NCBI GenBank assembly: GCA_021234155.1
Contig: JAJEKV010000003.1
Location: forward strand, 16,168,386 to 16,232,385
Length of the DNA: 64,000 nt
Source of the DNA: Isoetes taiwanensis
Taxonomy: Eukaryota > Streptophyta > Lycopodiopsida > Isoetales > Isoetaceae
Direction: 5' to 3'
The translations under genes and the position numbers were made by a program. Positions within the stretch are counted from its first letter, which is position 1; each line of letters begins with the position of its first letter. Of this stretch, positions 29,880 through 40,578 are shown piece by piece. The notes under the pieces were generated by a model. It did not search any database. It was not told where the DNA came from and saw nothing but the letters and a program-made list of their open reading frames with translations.

Positions 29880-32196
29880 GCGGCATAAGGTCCCAATACA
29901 TTGGACAAACTTCAAAAAGATAGGATTAATTTCATCTACTCCTTGTGTAAGAATTCCAGCTATGATGAAAACACAGGAAGGCTACTATATCAATTGAGGG
30001 GCATGAGAGTATGTATGAGAGCATTGAGATGGATTCTTGGGGTGAGCAAGTCTTCATTCTACGATCTTTGGGAGCAAGGTTAGAAAAGGGCACACGCTTT
30101 GTTCCAACATGGTAATGCACTCACTTTGAAACCTAGAGCAAATACTCTCAAGGCCATTGCGGTCTTGAGAGCTTTGTGAGATACATGTCTCAATCTATGC
30201 CCCACAAGTCGAAGGTGAACGAAAGCACGGTGTGCGAGTGGTGCAAAGGGTGTTGCCACAACACTATATCCAAAAGGAGTGCCTTAAAGAGGTCAACTCC
30301 ATCCTAGAAACTACTGGAGGTAGGCCTCTTTCTCAATCACATTTCAGCAAGTTATGGAGCACTCACTTCTCAGACGTGAGTGTCCTGCAACACATGCCAT
30401 TCTCAAAGTGCAACACTTGCATTCAACTCAAGGATACACTTGCATCAACTGCAATAGAGAAAGAAAGAATGGCAATTAGGGAGCAATTTGCGATCACCAA
30501 AGGGACCAAATATCATGTAGAGCAGTTGTATTGGCGGTGGAGAACATTTTCCGAGATGCAAGGACAATTTTTTGTGTATAATTCATGATAAGATGGACCA
30601 ACACAAGACTTTCTTGCCAAAGCTAGATCCTTTACCCAAGCGTTGTCAAAACGCTTTTCAGATGAAAGTAAGTCTGGCGGGTGTCTTAACACATGGTCAT
30701 AGAACTGGAACCTATGGTCATTTTGTGCTTGATCTATGGAGGGATGATCCAAACTTCCATGTGAGCTCTATTTTCAAGTGCTTGAGAACACTAGAGAAAG
30801 GATCGATAGAAGGGAGGAGGTATTCCCCTTCAGCACCCATTTTTGAGGCTTTGATGGATGATCAACCGCTTTGTTACCAAAGGCAGATAAAAAAGCTCAC
30901 ATCCAAGGTGTCTAGTGAATCAAGGAGGACTTGGGATGATTTCCCCTTACTTGAGAAACCACTGCCTGAGGAGCTATGTGTTCAATTGGACAACTGTTGG
31001 AAAGAAAACAAGAATAGATGGATGTTTGGGGCAATGTCATACTTGGACAAAGAAGGGGAGTATTCAAAGTTGTGAAAGGGGATTCATGATGGTTGGGCAT
31101 ACGCATGATGATATAGATGGATTCTTTGGAACTTTCTCCACCAAGCTCAAGAGAGAAAACGTGACTAGTCTCCCCGAACTAATGGATGTGTTTGAGAGTC
31201 GCATTGACCCCAACCCAATGGCTTTCTTGATGGATGAGGTTGCAGATTGGAAATCATTTGTAGAGGGATACTTGCTAGATGGTAAGGACCAGTTGACAGG
31301 ACACACTAAGCCACTTCAGTTCAAGTTTTGGGTTAGGGATGGAATACCAATCATGCAATATAAGTGGAGACCAGGTGACAAGTTGTGGATGCCTGTACAA
31401 GGAATCGAGTTGTGGCAAAGGGTGTCTTCTGGTGAAGTTCTCATTCCTAAAGGGCAGCCAAAACCACTACCTCCCTTCAAGACTGTCAAAGACTCTAGCC
31501 AACTAGTGAAGGGCATCAAGGATTACATAACGCACTGGGATGATGTTCGAAATGGAAAGCACACCTCCACTCTTAAGAAAAATCAAATGGACTCCCTAAT
31601 CAAGTACTGGGAGAAAGTTGTGACATGCTTAGAAACTGAACAACCATGTGGGAGGAAGCTAAGAGACGGGTTCTTGCCAGAGTCAAGATGGGAGGGTTCT
31701 CAAGGAGCAAGCACATCTAAGAATGTTCGCTTGGGTCCTTACAAGGGTTCCAAGTGGTTTGTGGGAAGTAAGGCCTCAACGCCGAAGTGGTTTGATCTTC
31801 CTGAGTGGGATCCCTTTGAGGACATCAAGGAAGGATACTTTGTGCTAGTAAGGCCTGATGATGAGGACTGTCCAATATGGTTAGGGGTGGCACTCTCTGA
31901 TGTAACCACCACTATGCCTGATGGAGAGGAGTTAAGTCCCCGGATTCCAAATTCAATATTGGGAGCCCATTGGGAGACACAAGAAGGGCAACTTGAAGGA
32001 GCAATACACCGATTGCTGGGAGAAGAAGTGGAGGGCAAAGTATGCTGATCCTCAAAGGAGGGAATTGGTGGAGTGTGTGGTATGGTCATATCCAGGTTCT
32101 CACACTGCAAAGGACAACACACACAAGATCCCAAAAAGGGAGATGGACAAAGCCATGAGCAACCTCCATGCTATATCATTGTATGAGGGTAGATAA
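29880..32196 (+). pseudogene. DDE-like transposase, frameshifted
   Basis: The coding sequence runs through frames starting at 29,901, 30,232, 30,572, 30,915 and 31,993, with breaks near 30,085, 30,565, 31,050 and 32,020. N-terminal part: LRGMRVCMRALRWILGVSKS and SFYDLW, a DNA-binding-like helix. A Cys pair follows in FSKCNTCIQLKD. Core: CIIHDKMDQHKT, then VLTHGHRTGTYGHFVLDLW, VQLDNCWKENKNRWMF and MMVGHTHDDIDGFFGTFS. The spacing of D, D-N and H-T-H-D-D resembles an RNase H-fold transposase of the type annotated as DUF7869-like in plants and protists; I hold that name loosely. It lies at the right end of the TIR element and is the likely mover of it. Confidence 0.65.
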
Positions 32197-32367
32197 TATT
32201 GAGAAGCTTGAAAACTTTCTCAACTAGTGGTTTGTAAAATTTCTGAGGAAAACAAGTAACCCAATTCTTTGTGTGTGATCTGTAATTCTATTCAAGCAAT
32301 CAATTCAAAAAAAAATTTTATGGGGTGTGAGTCCCATTTTCAGTCCGAATCCCAAAATGCAAGATTT

Positions 32368-32392
32368 GTCCCACTTTAATTAAATACGACTT
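32368..32392 (-). repeat. Right terminal inverted repeat (25 bp)
   Basis: Exact reverse complement of 19,547-19,571, ending ...AAATACGACTT before the TCTC target duplicate. Confidence 0.9.
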
Positions 32393-32396
32393 TCTC
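32393..32396. repeat. Target-site duplication of the 12.8-kb transposon, right
   Basis: TCTC, matching 19,543-19,546. The gypsy RNase H reading frame resumes immediately after it. Confidence 0.75.
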
Positions 32397-33454
32397 ATAA
32401 ACTTTTAGCTAAAGTAGGGAGGATCTTCCCCCAAATTACATCTAATGTAGCAGAATATAAGGCTTTGATTGCAGGTCTTCAGGAAGCCAAAGCTATGGAT
32501 ATTGCCAACATTCACATTTTTGGTGTCTCACAATTAATTTGTAGACAAGTTTCAGGAGATTACCAAACAAAAAATGCAGACATGGAGCTCTTAAGAAACC
32601 AAGTAATGGGAGTGCTTTCGAGTTTTGCCTCATGGGAGATTACTCACATACCAAGAGAAGAAAATGTGGAAGCTGATACCTTATGCAGGGAAGCTCTCAT
32701 GGCACACCTAACTGAGGGAGCTATTCCAGAGGAAGACCTTGATGCTAGTGAGGTAAAAGCTCTTTGTCCTATTCTAACCATTAATACTGAAGAGATTATC
32801 ATTACAAAAAATGGTAAAACTAGAACCCTGTTTGTTGGAGATCTAATTGAATACCAAAATAGAGAGAATATACAAATGTTCTTTGAAGAAAGGAAGGATG
32901 TGTTTGCTTGGGATTATTATGAGCTTAGTGGAATTAAAGCTGAGGTATGCCAATTTGAAATCAAAATTAAGGAAGGGTGTAAACCTGTTTTTCAAAAACT
33001 GAGAAGAATTAATGCCTCATTGATGGGATTGATCAAAGATGAGTTGGATAAAATGCTAGATGCAGGTGTTATTATTGAAATTATTAATCCAGAATGGGTG
33101 TCTTGCATTGTACCTGTAGAGAAAAAAAGTGGTGCCTTAAGGATCTGTATTGATTATCGAGACCTCAACAAAGCCACCATCAAGGACTGCTATCCCTTGC
33201 CTTTTTTAGAAGAAATCTTATATGCTGTAGCAGGGAAAGAGGTGTACTCATTTCTAGATGGATTTTCAGGGTTTAATCAAATTGGCATTAAGGAAGAAGA
33301 CCAACCCAAGACCTCTTTTATTACCCCTTGGGGAACTTATGCAATGAAAAGAATGCCTTTTGGACTAATGAATGCACCTGCTACTTTCCAGAGGGCTATG
33401 GATGTTATTTTTAGGCCTATGTCTCCTCAAGAATTCAGAGTTTTATTTAGATGA
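32397..33454 (+). CDS. Gypsy RNase H remainder and reverse transcriptase
   Basis: The frame resumes after the transposon. RNase H part (to about 32,700): NVAEYKALIAGLQEA, then IFGVSQLICRQVSG and a C-terminal EENVEADTLCREAL. The third acidic position, GDS in active archaeal-type domains, is GVS here, so the domain is probably inactive. RT part: KDVFAWDYYELSGI, IVPVEKKSGALRICIDYRDL, FLDGFSGFNQI (block with catalytic D), KRMPFGLMNAPATFQRAMD. A frameshift near 33,440 separates it from the YLDD block. The first in-frame ATG is at 32,465, but translation would come from the upstream polyprotein. Confidence 0.88.
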
Positions 33455-34104
33455 CCTTTGTTTAGGATCTCACCCTACTAATCATTTGGAATTGTTGGCA
33501 AAAATATGTTCTTTGTGCAGGGAATCTGGAGTCAACCTTAACCCAAAGAAATGTATTTTTTTTGCATCTAAAGGGCAACTTTTGGGATACGAGGTATCCA
33601 ACAATGGCATACAAGTGGCACAAGAAAAAGTTGAAGCCCTCAAAAAACTGGTGCCCCCCAAAAATTTGAAGCAGGTCAAAAGTTTTATTGGCATGACTAG
33701 TTTTCTTAGGATGTATATTCCTAATTTTGCTCACATTATAAGTCCTATTTCTAAGCTGACAAGAATAGGCAGGATTTCCAAATCTGAGAGCAAGTATGTT
33801 CCTGTCACATGGTCATCAGATTGCCAAGAGTCTTTTGAGTTGCTTATAAAGTCCATTTGTGAAGCAACTCTTCTAAAAAAACCTGATTTGGACAAGCCAT
33901 TTGAGGTCTACATTACTATTACTAAAAAGGCCATAGGCCTAGCTATTCTCTTGAGGACAAGCACACCATAGCTTTTGCCGAAAGCAACGGGAGTTCAACT
34001 GAAGAAAAATACACCAGAATGGAGAAGAGTGCTGCTGCTCTCATGTTCCTCATTGACAGACAAGGTCATTTATTATTGAAGAGTCACTACAAGAGAATGA
34101 TGGT
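33440..34104 (+). pseudogene. Gypsy RT palm/thumb and degenerate RNase H
   Basis: In the frame after the shift: FYLDDLCLGS (catalytic D-D retained), NLNPKKCIFFASKGQLLGYE, IGMTSFLRMYIPNFAHIISP, typical of the RT thumb and connection. Next is FEVYITITKKAIG, where an active gypsy RNase H would have D in place of one of the T residues, so this second RNase H looks like a tether only. After a frame change at about 33,968 come ESNGSSTEEKYTRMEKSAAAL and LLKSHYKRMM, then truncation at 34,104. No integrase follows. Confidence 0.82.
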
Positions 34105-34540
34105 TAAACGTCAGAATAATCGTCAGAGAGCCTTTATAAAATAGACAAATCGCCTTAGGGCCTTATTCACGATTTAATATCTTGACGAGTTTTATCTGAC
34201 GAATTAACGTCAGAATAATCGTCAGATGATTAGTCAGACATAGTCAGAGGAATAGTCAGTTGAATAGTCAGAGAATTAGTCATTTAAATAGTCACACAAT
34301 TCGTCATTTCATTAGTCAGATAGTTCGTCAGTTAATCATTATATTAGTCATTGTATTAGTCAATGCAATAGTTAGAATATTGGTCATTTTATTGAAAATA
34401 TTGCCGATTACATAAAAATTGGTATTTTCGTCATCGCAAATAAATGAAAAGGAGCTCCAAGGAATCGAACCTTGGTTAAACCATCATCTCCGATTATTCA
34501 AATAGATATATAAATAGCAATCAAGTAAGCCAACAACAAC
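34105..34540 (-). mobile_element. tRNA-derived SINE-like repeat with GTCA-rich tail
   Basis: On the minus strand an A-box-like TTGGCTTACTTG lies at 34,534-34,523 and a B-box GGTTCGATTCC at 34,471-34,461, inside a T-arm-like CCAAG/CTTGG stem. Downstream (34,390 to 34,105) the sequence becomes a run of TGACTAAT/TCTGACGA-type words, about twenty, at roughly 10-16-base spacing. The repeat cuts off the gypsy element at 34,104. No target duplication was identified. Confidence 0.5.
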
Positions 34541-34685
34541 TGATGTGTATAAAAGAATCATTTTTTTAGTTTACAAAAGAATCAATTTTTCAATCGCTCA
34601 GAACTTTGCTAGAAAAGAGAATTAACAAGACCAATCTTTAACTAATTATGGTTACCTTGTTGATCTCCAATATCGATACTCATTT

Positions 34686-35953
34686 TTACATGTAAGAGGA
34701 TCTTGTTGTAATTCTGTATATGACCACGAGAGAGATTTTTGAGCAAGAATGTACCAAATATCACATTTTCACCAAATCAAGTTGCACAAATCGTAAGAAT
34801 AACATAAAATAATTAAAGCACCCAACAAACCTGTTGTCACTGTGGCTCACTCTTTTCTGCATTCCAATCAACTGCCAGTCAGAATTTAGGGATGCTGCAT
34901 AGAAAGGCAACAATGCTACGAAATGAGAAAGGAAAATAAGAAAAAAAACGGCAAGAAACACTGGTGCAACTTCTTTTAGAATTCATACCATGTTTTTCTT
35001 CATCCCTACACTGTGCAGCTTGCTTTGACCCCAATTGTTATGCATAAATTAAACAAAAATACATTTTAAAAAGCTTATGCAGGTATTTTCTGCAGTACTT
35101 ACCACTCCCTTGAGGTCTAAAATTGCAAGGGAATGAAGAATAGATCTTCCAGCTTTCCTAGAACAAGCAAAAATTCTCCATTCGATCATTACCTTCCATT
35201 CTTTGCTATAACTGATTGATACGAAAAAGATAAGGAACAAATTTTAGAATAAGAGTAACAGTACTAGGCTCCAAGGTCTAAGCCAAAGCAAAAAAGAAAA
35301 CTGACAAATAATTAAATAATATGGCTATGCTTGAATAATAAGGAAAACATCATAAAGGGATTAACCCATGCAATCAGCATAAGCCAATTGGAACTCATGT
35401 AAACCAACTGGATAGAACTCATGAATATGCTGGCCAAAAGCTATCAGAAATCACGAGTAGGATAGAATAAAGATGCAAGATAAAATGAAGCTGCATTTTA
35501 AAGACCAAGAGATCAAGCTGCATAGTAGAATTATGAGGCTCCTGTCTAAAAATTGTCAGTGCATGGCATAATAGAATTGAGTAATTATCTTCAGTAACAT
35601 AGTATGCAGCATATAACCCCTGCCACAGAACTGAATGGCAACGAGAGTGATATGATATCAAGAATCTGCAGGGTCTTAACATGCTACAATAATGAATTTG
35701 GCAACCCAACAAGAGAATAATGTCCATTTCATTCTGCTACAAAAGACTAAGCAGTAAAAACAAAGGGATCACACTAACAATTTCGTATGCTAGACCAAGA
35801 ACAAGAATATGTATAAGTGATAATCCTCCAGGTACAAGAATGATACTACTTCCACAGATGGAAATGAAATTTAGACAATATATATGCAAAGTAAGCATTA
35901 GGCTAAATAAAACCTGATTGTGCTGTGCTGAATATCATCGTCAGTATCTTCTT
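34686..35953 (-). CDS. 3' exons of an unidentified host gene
   Basis: Minus-strand exons fitted by splice sites and phase: 35,914-35,953 (40 nt), 35,193-35,211 (19 nt), 35,103-35,157 (55 nt), 34,989-35,022 (34 nt), 34,831-34,894 (64 nt) and 34,686-34,713 with the stop. All junction phases agree and donors include GTG|GTAAGT, AAG|GTAATG and CAG|GTTTG. The encoded peptide runs through SVIAKNGRKAGRSILHSLAI, LDLKGVQAAQCRDEEKHASL and SDWQLIGMQKRVSHSDN to a short basic end. I do not recognise it. Several exons are tiny, so the model needs transcript support. Upstream exons were not found. Confidence 0.5.
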
Positions 35954-36004
35954 CTATCAATGTTATTGAATAGCATCGTCAGTATCTTCCTCTATCAATG
36001 TTAT
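35930..36004. repeat. 37-bp tandem duplication covering a splice acceptor
   Basis: CATCGTCAGTATCTTC(C/T)TC and TATCAATGTTATTG occur twice. On the minus strand each copy contains AACATTGATAG, the acceptor used for the exon at 35,953, so two acceptors 37 bases apart are available; the distal one would shift the frame. Confidence 0.7.
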
Positions 36005-37331
36005 TGGCAGGAGAATCCAAGCTTTTGGAGGCACTGCTACATGAGGCTAGGACCGGAATGGACCTCTTGATGCTGAATCATCTATGCCTTTACAAGTTCT
36101 AAGCCACCGGACCACTTATTTGAGAGAAATGCCCAGAATCTTAAGTCCTTTAGGTCAGCCGCTAAGGAGCCCGTCCCTAATTGCGATCATAAGCACAAGA
36201 TATTGGGTTGTTACAGGCACCTGTTATCAGCCAACTTTCTTGATTCTGATTTTAAGTAAAGGCTAAGATTTTATATGTTAAATAAATACTAGTGTGTATG
36301 GTAAGGAAACAGTTTATGGGCCTTGAGACTGGGGTTCAAATCCCTACAAGTAATTTTATAGTCCCAAACAAATGCATTTTGAGACAACAAGCCAACGCAA
36401 GTTGCCTGCACAAGTTCGAAAGCAATTTTTATAGTCCAAATGCAATACATTTTGGGATAACAAAATAACACACTTGGCTAGAATATTCGGCAACATTATA
36501 CATGTACCACTTTCTAGCATTTACGTTCGCAACAAGCACAATAATAACTTTTTTTTAAACCCACTTTTGCAATGGTAGCCTTGTGCCATAGGTATTGGCG
36601 ACCTCTGCGGCTTTGCCTCTACATATGATTAAAAATGCCATATCCTGATCCTGTCTTTTGCTGCATTCAAAAATTCATTAGATTACTATGTAAAACATGT
36701 TATCTTCTCTGATCATGCGCCATATCAGTTTGCCGCTCCGCCAGACTCTGCCGTCCCTCCTGAACGAAAACCTAATGGAAATGAAACCCTAAATCATGTT
36801 CTAGCATGTATAAACGAGTTGGGGAAGAGAAACGTTCGTGGCAGCCTTGGCCGCCGCGATAAGTTTCTTGTATATATAAATGCTTGTAAATTGAATCCTC
36901 AAAGATGGGACTACCAACATTAGGCTATGCTTTTTTAATTCTCCATTCGTTTTAATGGCAGTCATCTTATATGTCGGGTTAACATCAAACATGCCATTTT
37001 ACATCAAATACTTCAAGGGCTTTTCAATAATATAAGGATCGCCGATTTCTGAGTTGTAGTCGCGAAGATATCACGTCTTAAATTTGTCCTTCTACTTATA
37101 GGTAGCAACACCTTTTTTTGTCGTTTTTGCTTTTAAATAAAGGTCAAGATTTATTTTTAGCTTTCTCTTTGATAATATCAAGGCGTAGACATACTGGATG
37201 ACTTTCTTACTTGATCATATCAATAAATATTGTTCCATGCAAGACCACTTCCCCCTGCACTATATCAATTCCTTCCCTTCTTTCTAACATTATCGTCCTC
37301 GATCATCTTTCTTAAAGATTTACATTCCTTT
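36005..37331. other. No gene recognised
   Basis: AT-rich. A B-box-like GGTTCAAATCC at 36,333-36,343 may mark another tRNA-derived repeat, but the A-box is poor. At 36,722-36,900 the plus strand is open for about 55 codons with a Pro/Arg-rich sequence, not assigned. Confidence 0.35.
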
Positions 37332-38785
37332 TCAAAGACTATCAAAATCCCAGAGTTTTTTAGAACTTGTAAATTGACCTGATACCCAGGGATAAATATG
37401 CAAATCTATTGTTGTTCGAATCAAAGCTAATGCAAGTCCGTCTCTCAACTCATACCCTTGATGATTTAGCTCTGATTTAGTAACCTGGCCATTCACAATT
37501 TCCCAAATACCTTGTATGGACAAAAGCTGTCTCACAGAAACCTCCCATTGAGGATAATTGTCATGAGCTAGGAACATAAATCCAAAACGAACTCCTTCAA
37601 AACGAACTCCTTCAAATGACAACATCTCTAACATGTTAGACAATATTCGCCCATATGTGAGAAAGAACTGACCGAATCAAAAGCCAGAGCCAACTGCCTA
37701 GTTCCTTAAGAATCATCAAATGAAAGCAACCAACTCCCAGAAATAACAATTTCGTTCAACCAAATTCCTTTGTGCTTTTACTGTAAGTAGCCTAAATAGC
37801 TCAATCTTGTTGTGAATCCGGCTGCCTCACAGCGCATAAGTAGCTATTATACTAATTTCGCTGTCGCTTCTACAAAAATATTTTTGTAAGCTTTTAACAA
37901 GTCTTTTAATCCAAAAATAGAAACACACCTTTTTCTTTTTGTCCCAAATAAGCAACAAATCAAACAATAACTGCACCCAAACTTCAGATCCAACAAAATA
38001 TGTTGCCGTACACATCAGATCCAGATCCGGCTAATGTATTTGGCACGGAACCTTCGGATCCACCAAATCAACACAAATTCCTTCCAATTTGCAAAGCTCC
38101 CAATCTATGCCTATGTTTGCAAATGAACCATCAAACAAATCTGCCCTCTACAGCCGAAAAAATTTACAAATCCATAAATCTTGATGAAAATTTGTCCGAT
38201 CCAAGACATCCTGTCTTATAATCACCCCTCCTTGCAAAGAAACGAACCTAATGCTTGCAAATCGTAGCAAACACCCTCGAGTTCTTCTGATCCAACCAGT
38301 TCTTGGCTTAATAAATAGTCACAGTCCTTCCGATCAATGTCAAAACACCGTATTCCACTAAATCTTCACCAAGAAACTGAATCCAGCTTCAAAGAAGATG
38401 TCAAGGCAAAGCCGCCTTTCAGCTAATTGATCTTGCAAGAAACTCTTGCCAAGAAATCAGCTCGAATTCCTTCGATCCAGATTACACCAGGATGCTGCCT
38501 GTGTCAATTTGATCCAGCCCTTGAAAGCTTGGCTCCTAAAGCAAATTTTCTTGAAAATTTTTGCTGATCAAAACCAGATTACTCTCTTCCTTCTTCATGT
38601 AGGCTCTAATACCATGATAGAATCTAGTGAGGTGATGAAGAATGTGAAGAAAGATGCAAGCGCAAGCTAACCAATGCTATGGAGTGAACTAACTATGGTT
38701 ATTATATGGAGTGCCATGTCAGCAACAAGTGATGACTCAGCATGCACAGTCATCAACACACGTGGAGTATGATAATACTATAACA
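37332..38785 (-). mobile_element. Ty1/copia fragment: LTR, primer site and gag piece
   Basis: On the minus strand a 171-bp LTR-like segment runs from 38,785 (TGTTATAG) to 38,615 (TCTATCA), directly followed at 38,614 by TGGTATTAGAGCC, the initiator-methionine tRNA primer site typical of copia with one mismatch. Downstream at 37,643-37,332 a 103-codon frame includes NYPQWEVSVRQLLSIQGIWE, the UBN2/DUF4219-like start of copia gag. No protease, integrase or RT follows, and no second LTR was found, so the copy is 3' truncated. Confidence 0.7.
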
Positions 38786-38984
38786 TTTATCAAGTAGAGA
38801 AGAGTCTGATGGTCAATGATGAATTTGAGTTTACTATCCAGGAGATAATGGTGGAAGCGTTGGAACACAAAAGATGAGACCTAGAGCTTTACGCTTCGTG
38901 GCAGAATAATTTCGTTCCGCAGGATTAAGCTTCTTGCTGGCGAATCGAATGGGCTTGTCTTTATGAGGTTCATAAAATGCAACT

Positions 38985-39299
38985 ATGGATTTAGAAACAA
39001 GACAACTCATGGTTGGTGAACATGCTAAACCATCTTTGTCCGACGACTCTAATGATGTTCAAAATACCTATCAAGTCCAAGCTCATGCTACCGAGTTGCC
39101 TCTATTTGCTTATCTCGAGTATGGTGATCCTTGGGGAGACATGAATCTCGATCAAGATCATACGGTTGCCACCTTACTTGATCCTTACCTGGTGCCCTGT
39201 AATCAGGTCAATCTCCTACCTTCCCATGAGAACCAGGACACTCACTCCCTTAGGGATACTGCAACCATCGTGAACAGACCTTCTGTTGATCCAATATAG
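38985..39299 (+). CDS. Unidentified acidic ORF upstream of the chromovirus
   Basis: A 104-codon ORF starting MDLETRQLMVGEHAKPSLSD and containing YLEYGDPWGDMNLDQDHTVA; open frame continues in pieces to about 39,530. Rich in D, L, T and P, no domain recognised. It precedes the gypsy element in the same orientation and could belong to its leader or to an unrelated fragment. Confidence 0.25.
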   Translation: MDLETRQLMVGEHAKPSLSDDSNDVQNTYQVQAHATELPLFAYLEYGDPWGDMNLDQDHTVATLLDPYLVPCNQVNLLPSHENQDTHSLRDTATIVNRPSVDPI

Positions 39300-39813
39300 A
39301 CACCTTTGTTCTTCACCAACACTAGTACATCACCATTGGTTTTGCCAGAAACCCCAGCCCATATGGTCACTGATGCAGAGGTTATTCCACACATCCAAAC
39401 TCCTAAAGTGGAAATCCTGAATTAGAACAAAATCAACCCATTCGCTTAGCATCTAGTCTCTCTCCCACCTTTTCGAGAAAAAGCCATCAGTCTTTTCAAG
39501 AAATTCAAGCATATTTTCATGTTGCTTGCTTTATTGTAAATACGTGAATTTTGAATTTCTTGTTTGGAGTTCCGTGCTTCATGTCATCTTTTCAAAGGAA
39601 ATGAAAATATATTGCTAAACATTCTCAGAAATAGTCTCTTTTCGATATAGATGCTTTCCAATCTACATCGTTTGCAAATGAAGAATGCCTAACTTTGCTC
39701 ATTGTTTATAGGTGCGATCCTTTAGGGGTCACACAAATGACAATAGATATATCTTTCATCACAGCAGTGTACAAACATTTTGAAAAAATATCTAAGGTGG
39801 AGAGGTCTCCAGC

Positions 39814-40578
39814 TTGGATGCAGAGAAATCTGACCGGTTGATGGGCAGTGTCCATCGTTGGATCCGAGCCAAGTTGGATCTTCAAGCTGCAAATCTTTCT
39901 TTTGGGGCCCTCTGCAAACTAGCAGAAAAAGTTGAAGAGGAGGGTCTTTCATTAACTCAGGCCATCAATGCACAAAGGGAGTTTCAACCTATGTCGTATG
40001 ATTCCCAGGCGGGTCATTCTCACAAGTTTGTTAAACCCGTGCATCGTGAAGTGCGTAACAATGGAGATCATGTTCCTATTATTTCTGCCTTAGGGTCAGG
40101 TGCAAAGCGTTCTCAGGAGGAGGGTAAGTCTTCGCAAGAGAGGGAGCCTAAAGAATCCTATATGGCTCGGAAGAATCGCCTCCGTCGTGAGCATAAGTGT
40201 TTTATTTGCTCTAGTCCTGACCATAAATTTTTTGAATGTTCCAGGTACACCTCAAAAGAGGATTCCAAACCAGGTACATCTAAAGTTCCACCGGAATCGA
40301 AGAAAGAAAGCGGGACAAAGACGATGGCTTTTGTGGGTCATTCCTATACACTAGACCATCCTGAACATAGTCAGCTTTTGCGTTTTTGGGCAACTGTCCG
40401 GGATCAGAAAGTGCATGCTCTTTTTGACCCTGGTAGTGAGTTTGATGTGATTTCTGACAGGTTAGTGAAGGCGTTGGACTTGTCCACTATTCCATTGACA
40501 AATGCGATGGATTTGTCGTCCGCTTTTCGTGGTCAACTTTCACCTTGCGCATTTGGAATACTCCATTCAAGGTTTTAA
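39814..40578 (+). CDS. Chromovirus gag C-terminus, zinc knuckle and protease start
   Basis: A 254-codon frame. Residues 1-50 resemble the end of gag, then a charged linker, then [14 protein letters not shown] (C-x2-C-x4-H-x4-C knuckle, residues about 130-143), and further on [19 protein letters not shown], the protease active site with D-P-G in place of D-S/T-G. The frame ends at 40,578 after a shift near 40,535; the rest of the protease ([16 protein letters not shown]) is in the next frame. The capsid upstream of 39,814 is missing or decayed. Confidence 0.85.
   Translation: MDAEKSDRLMGSVHRWIRAKLDLQAANLSFGALCKLAEKVEEEGLSLTQAINAQREFQPMSYDSQAGHSHKFVKPVHREVRNNGDHVPIISALGSGAKRSQEEGKSSQEREPKESYMARKNRLRREHKCFICSSPDHKFFECSRYTSKEDSKPGTSKVPPESKKESGTKTMAFVGHSYTLDHPEHSQLLRFWATVRDQKVHALFDPGSEFDVISDRLVKALDLSTIPLTNAMDLSSAFRGQLSPCAFGILHSRF

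Larger units (their letters stand above)
19547..32392 (+). mobile_element. 12.8-kb TIR DNA transposon, palindrome-rich, superfamily unassigned
   Basis: Perfect 25-bp terminal inverted repeats begin AAGTCGTATTTAATTAAAG at 19,547 and at 32,392 on the other strand, flanked by TCTC. The element lies inside a gypsy ORF whose two halves rejoin in frame without it. The right third carries a decayed transposase on the plus strand with a D...D-N...H-T-H-D-D pattern. The left half has unidentified minus-strand ORFs and more than twenty copies of a palindrome with core CTCGACTCGCGAGTCGAG. G+C content is visibly higher at 20-28 kb than in the flanks. A 4-bp TSD recalls Sola elements, but I cannot assign it. 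Confidence 0.85.
16819..34104 (+). mobile_element. Ty3/gypsy element with RNase H before RT, split by a DNA transposon
   Basis: Order on the plus strand: LTR-like/leader (16,819-17,398), gag (17,399-18,031), zinc knuckle and protease (18,037-19,330), RNase H-like domain (19,470-19,546, resuming at 32,397), RT (32,760-33,700) and the degenerate connection/RNase H (33,780-34,104). The 12.8-kb DNA transposon at 19,547-32,392 sits inside the RNase H domain. Removing it with one TSD copy keeps the reading frame. The element is truncated at 34,104 by other repeat DNA; integrase and the 3' LTR are missing. Family traits recall the plant Tat-like lineage, but with the extra RNase H in an unusual place. 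Confidence 0.85.

Noticed and set aside
31739-32134. 131-codon minus-strand ORF over the transposase
   Set aside because: The plus-strand frame carries conserved transposase blocks; the minus frame has no motif.
34461-34534. Functional tRNA gene
   Set aside because: Only the T-arm folds; the sequence between the boxes is AT-rich and does not give a cloverleaf.
35103-35157. CRAL-TRIO (SEC14-like) exon suggested by AILDLKGV
   Set aside because: The short match is suggestive, but the neighbouring exons in phase do not continue like that family, so I left the gene unnamed.
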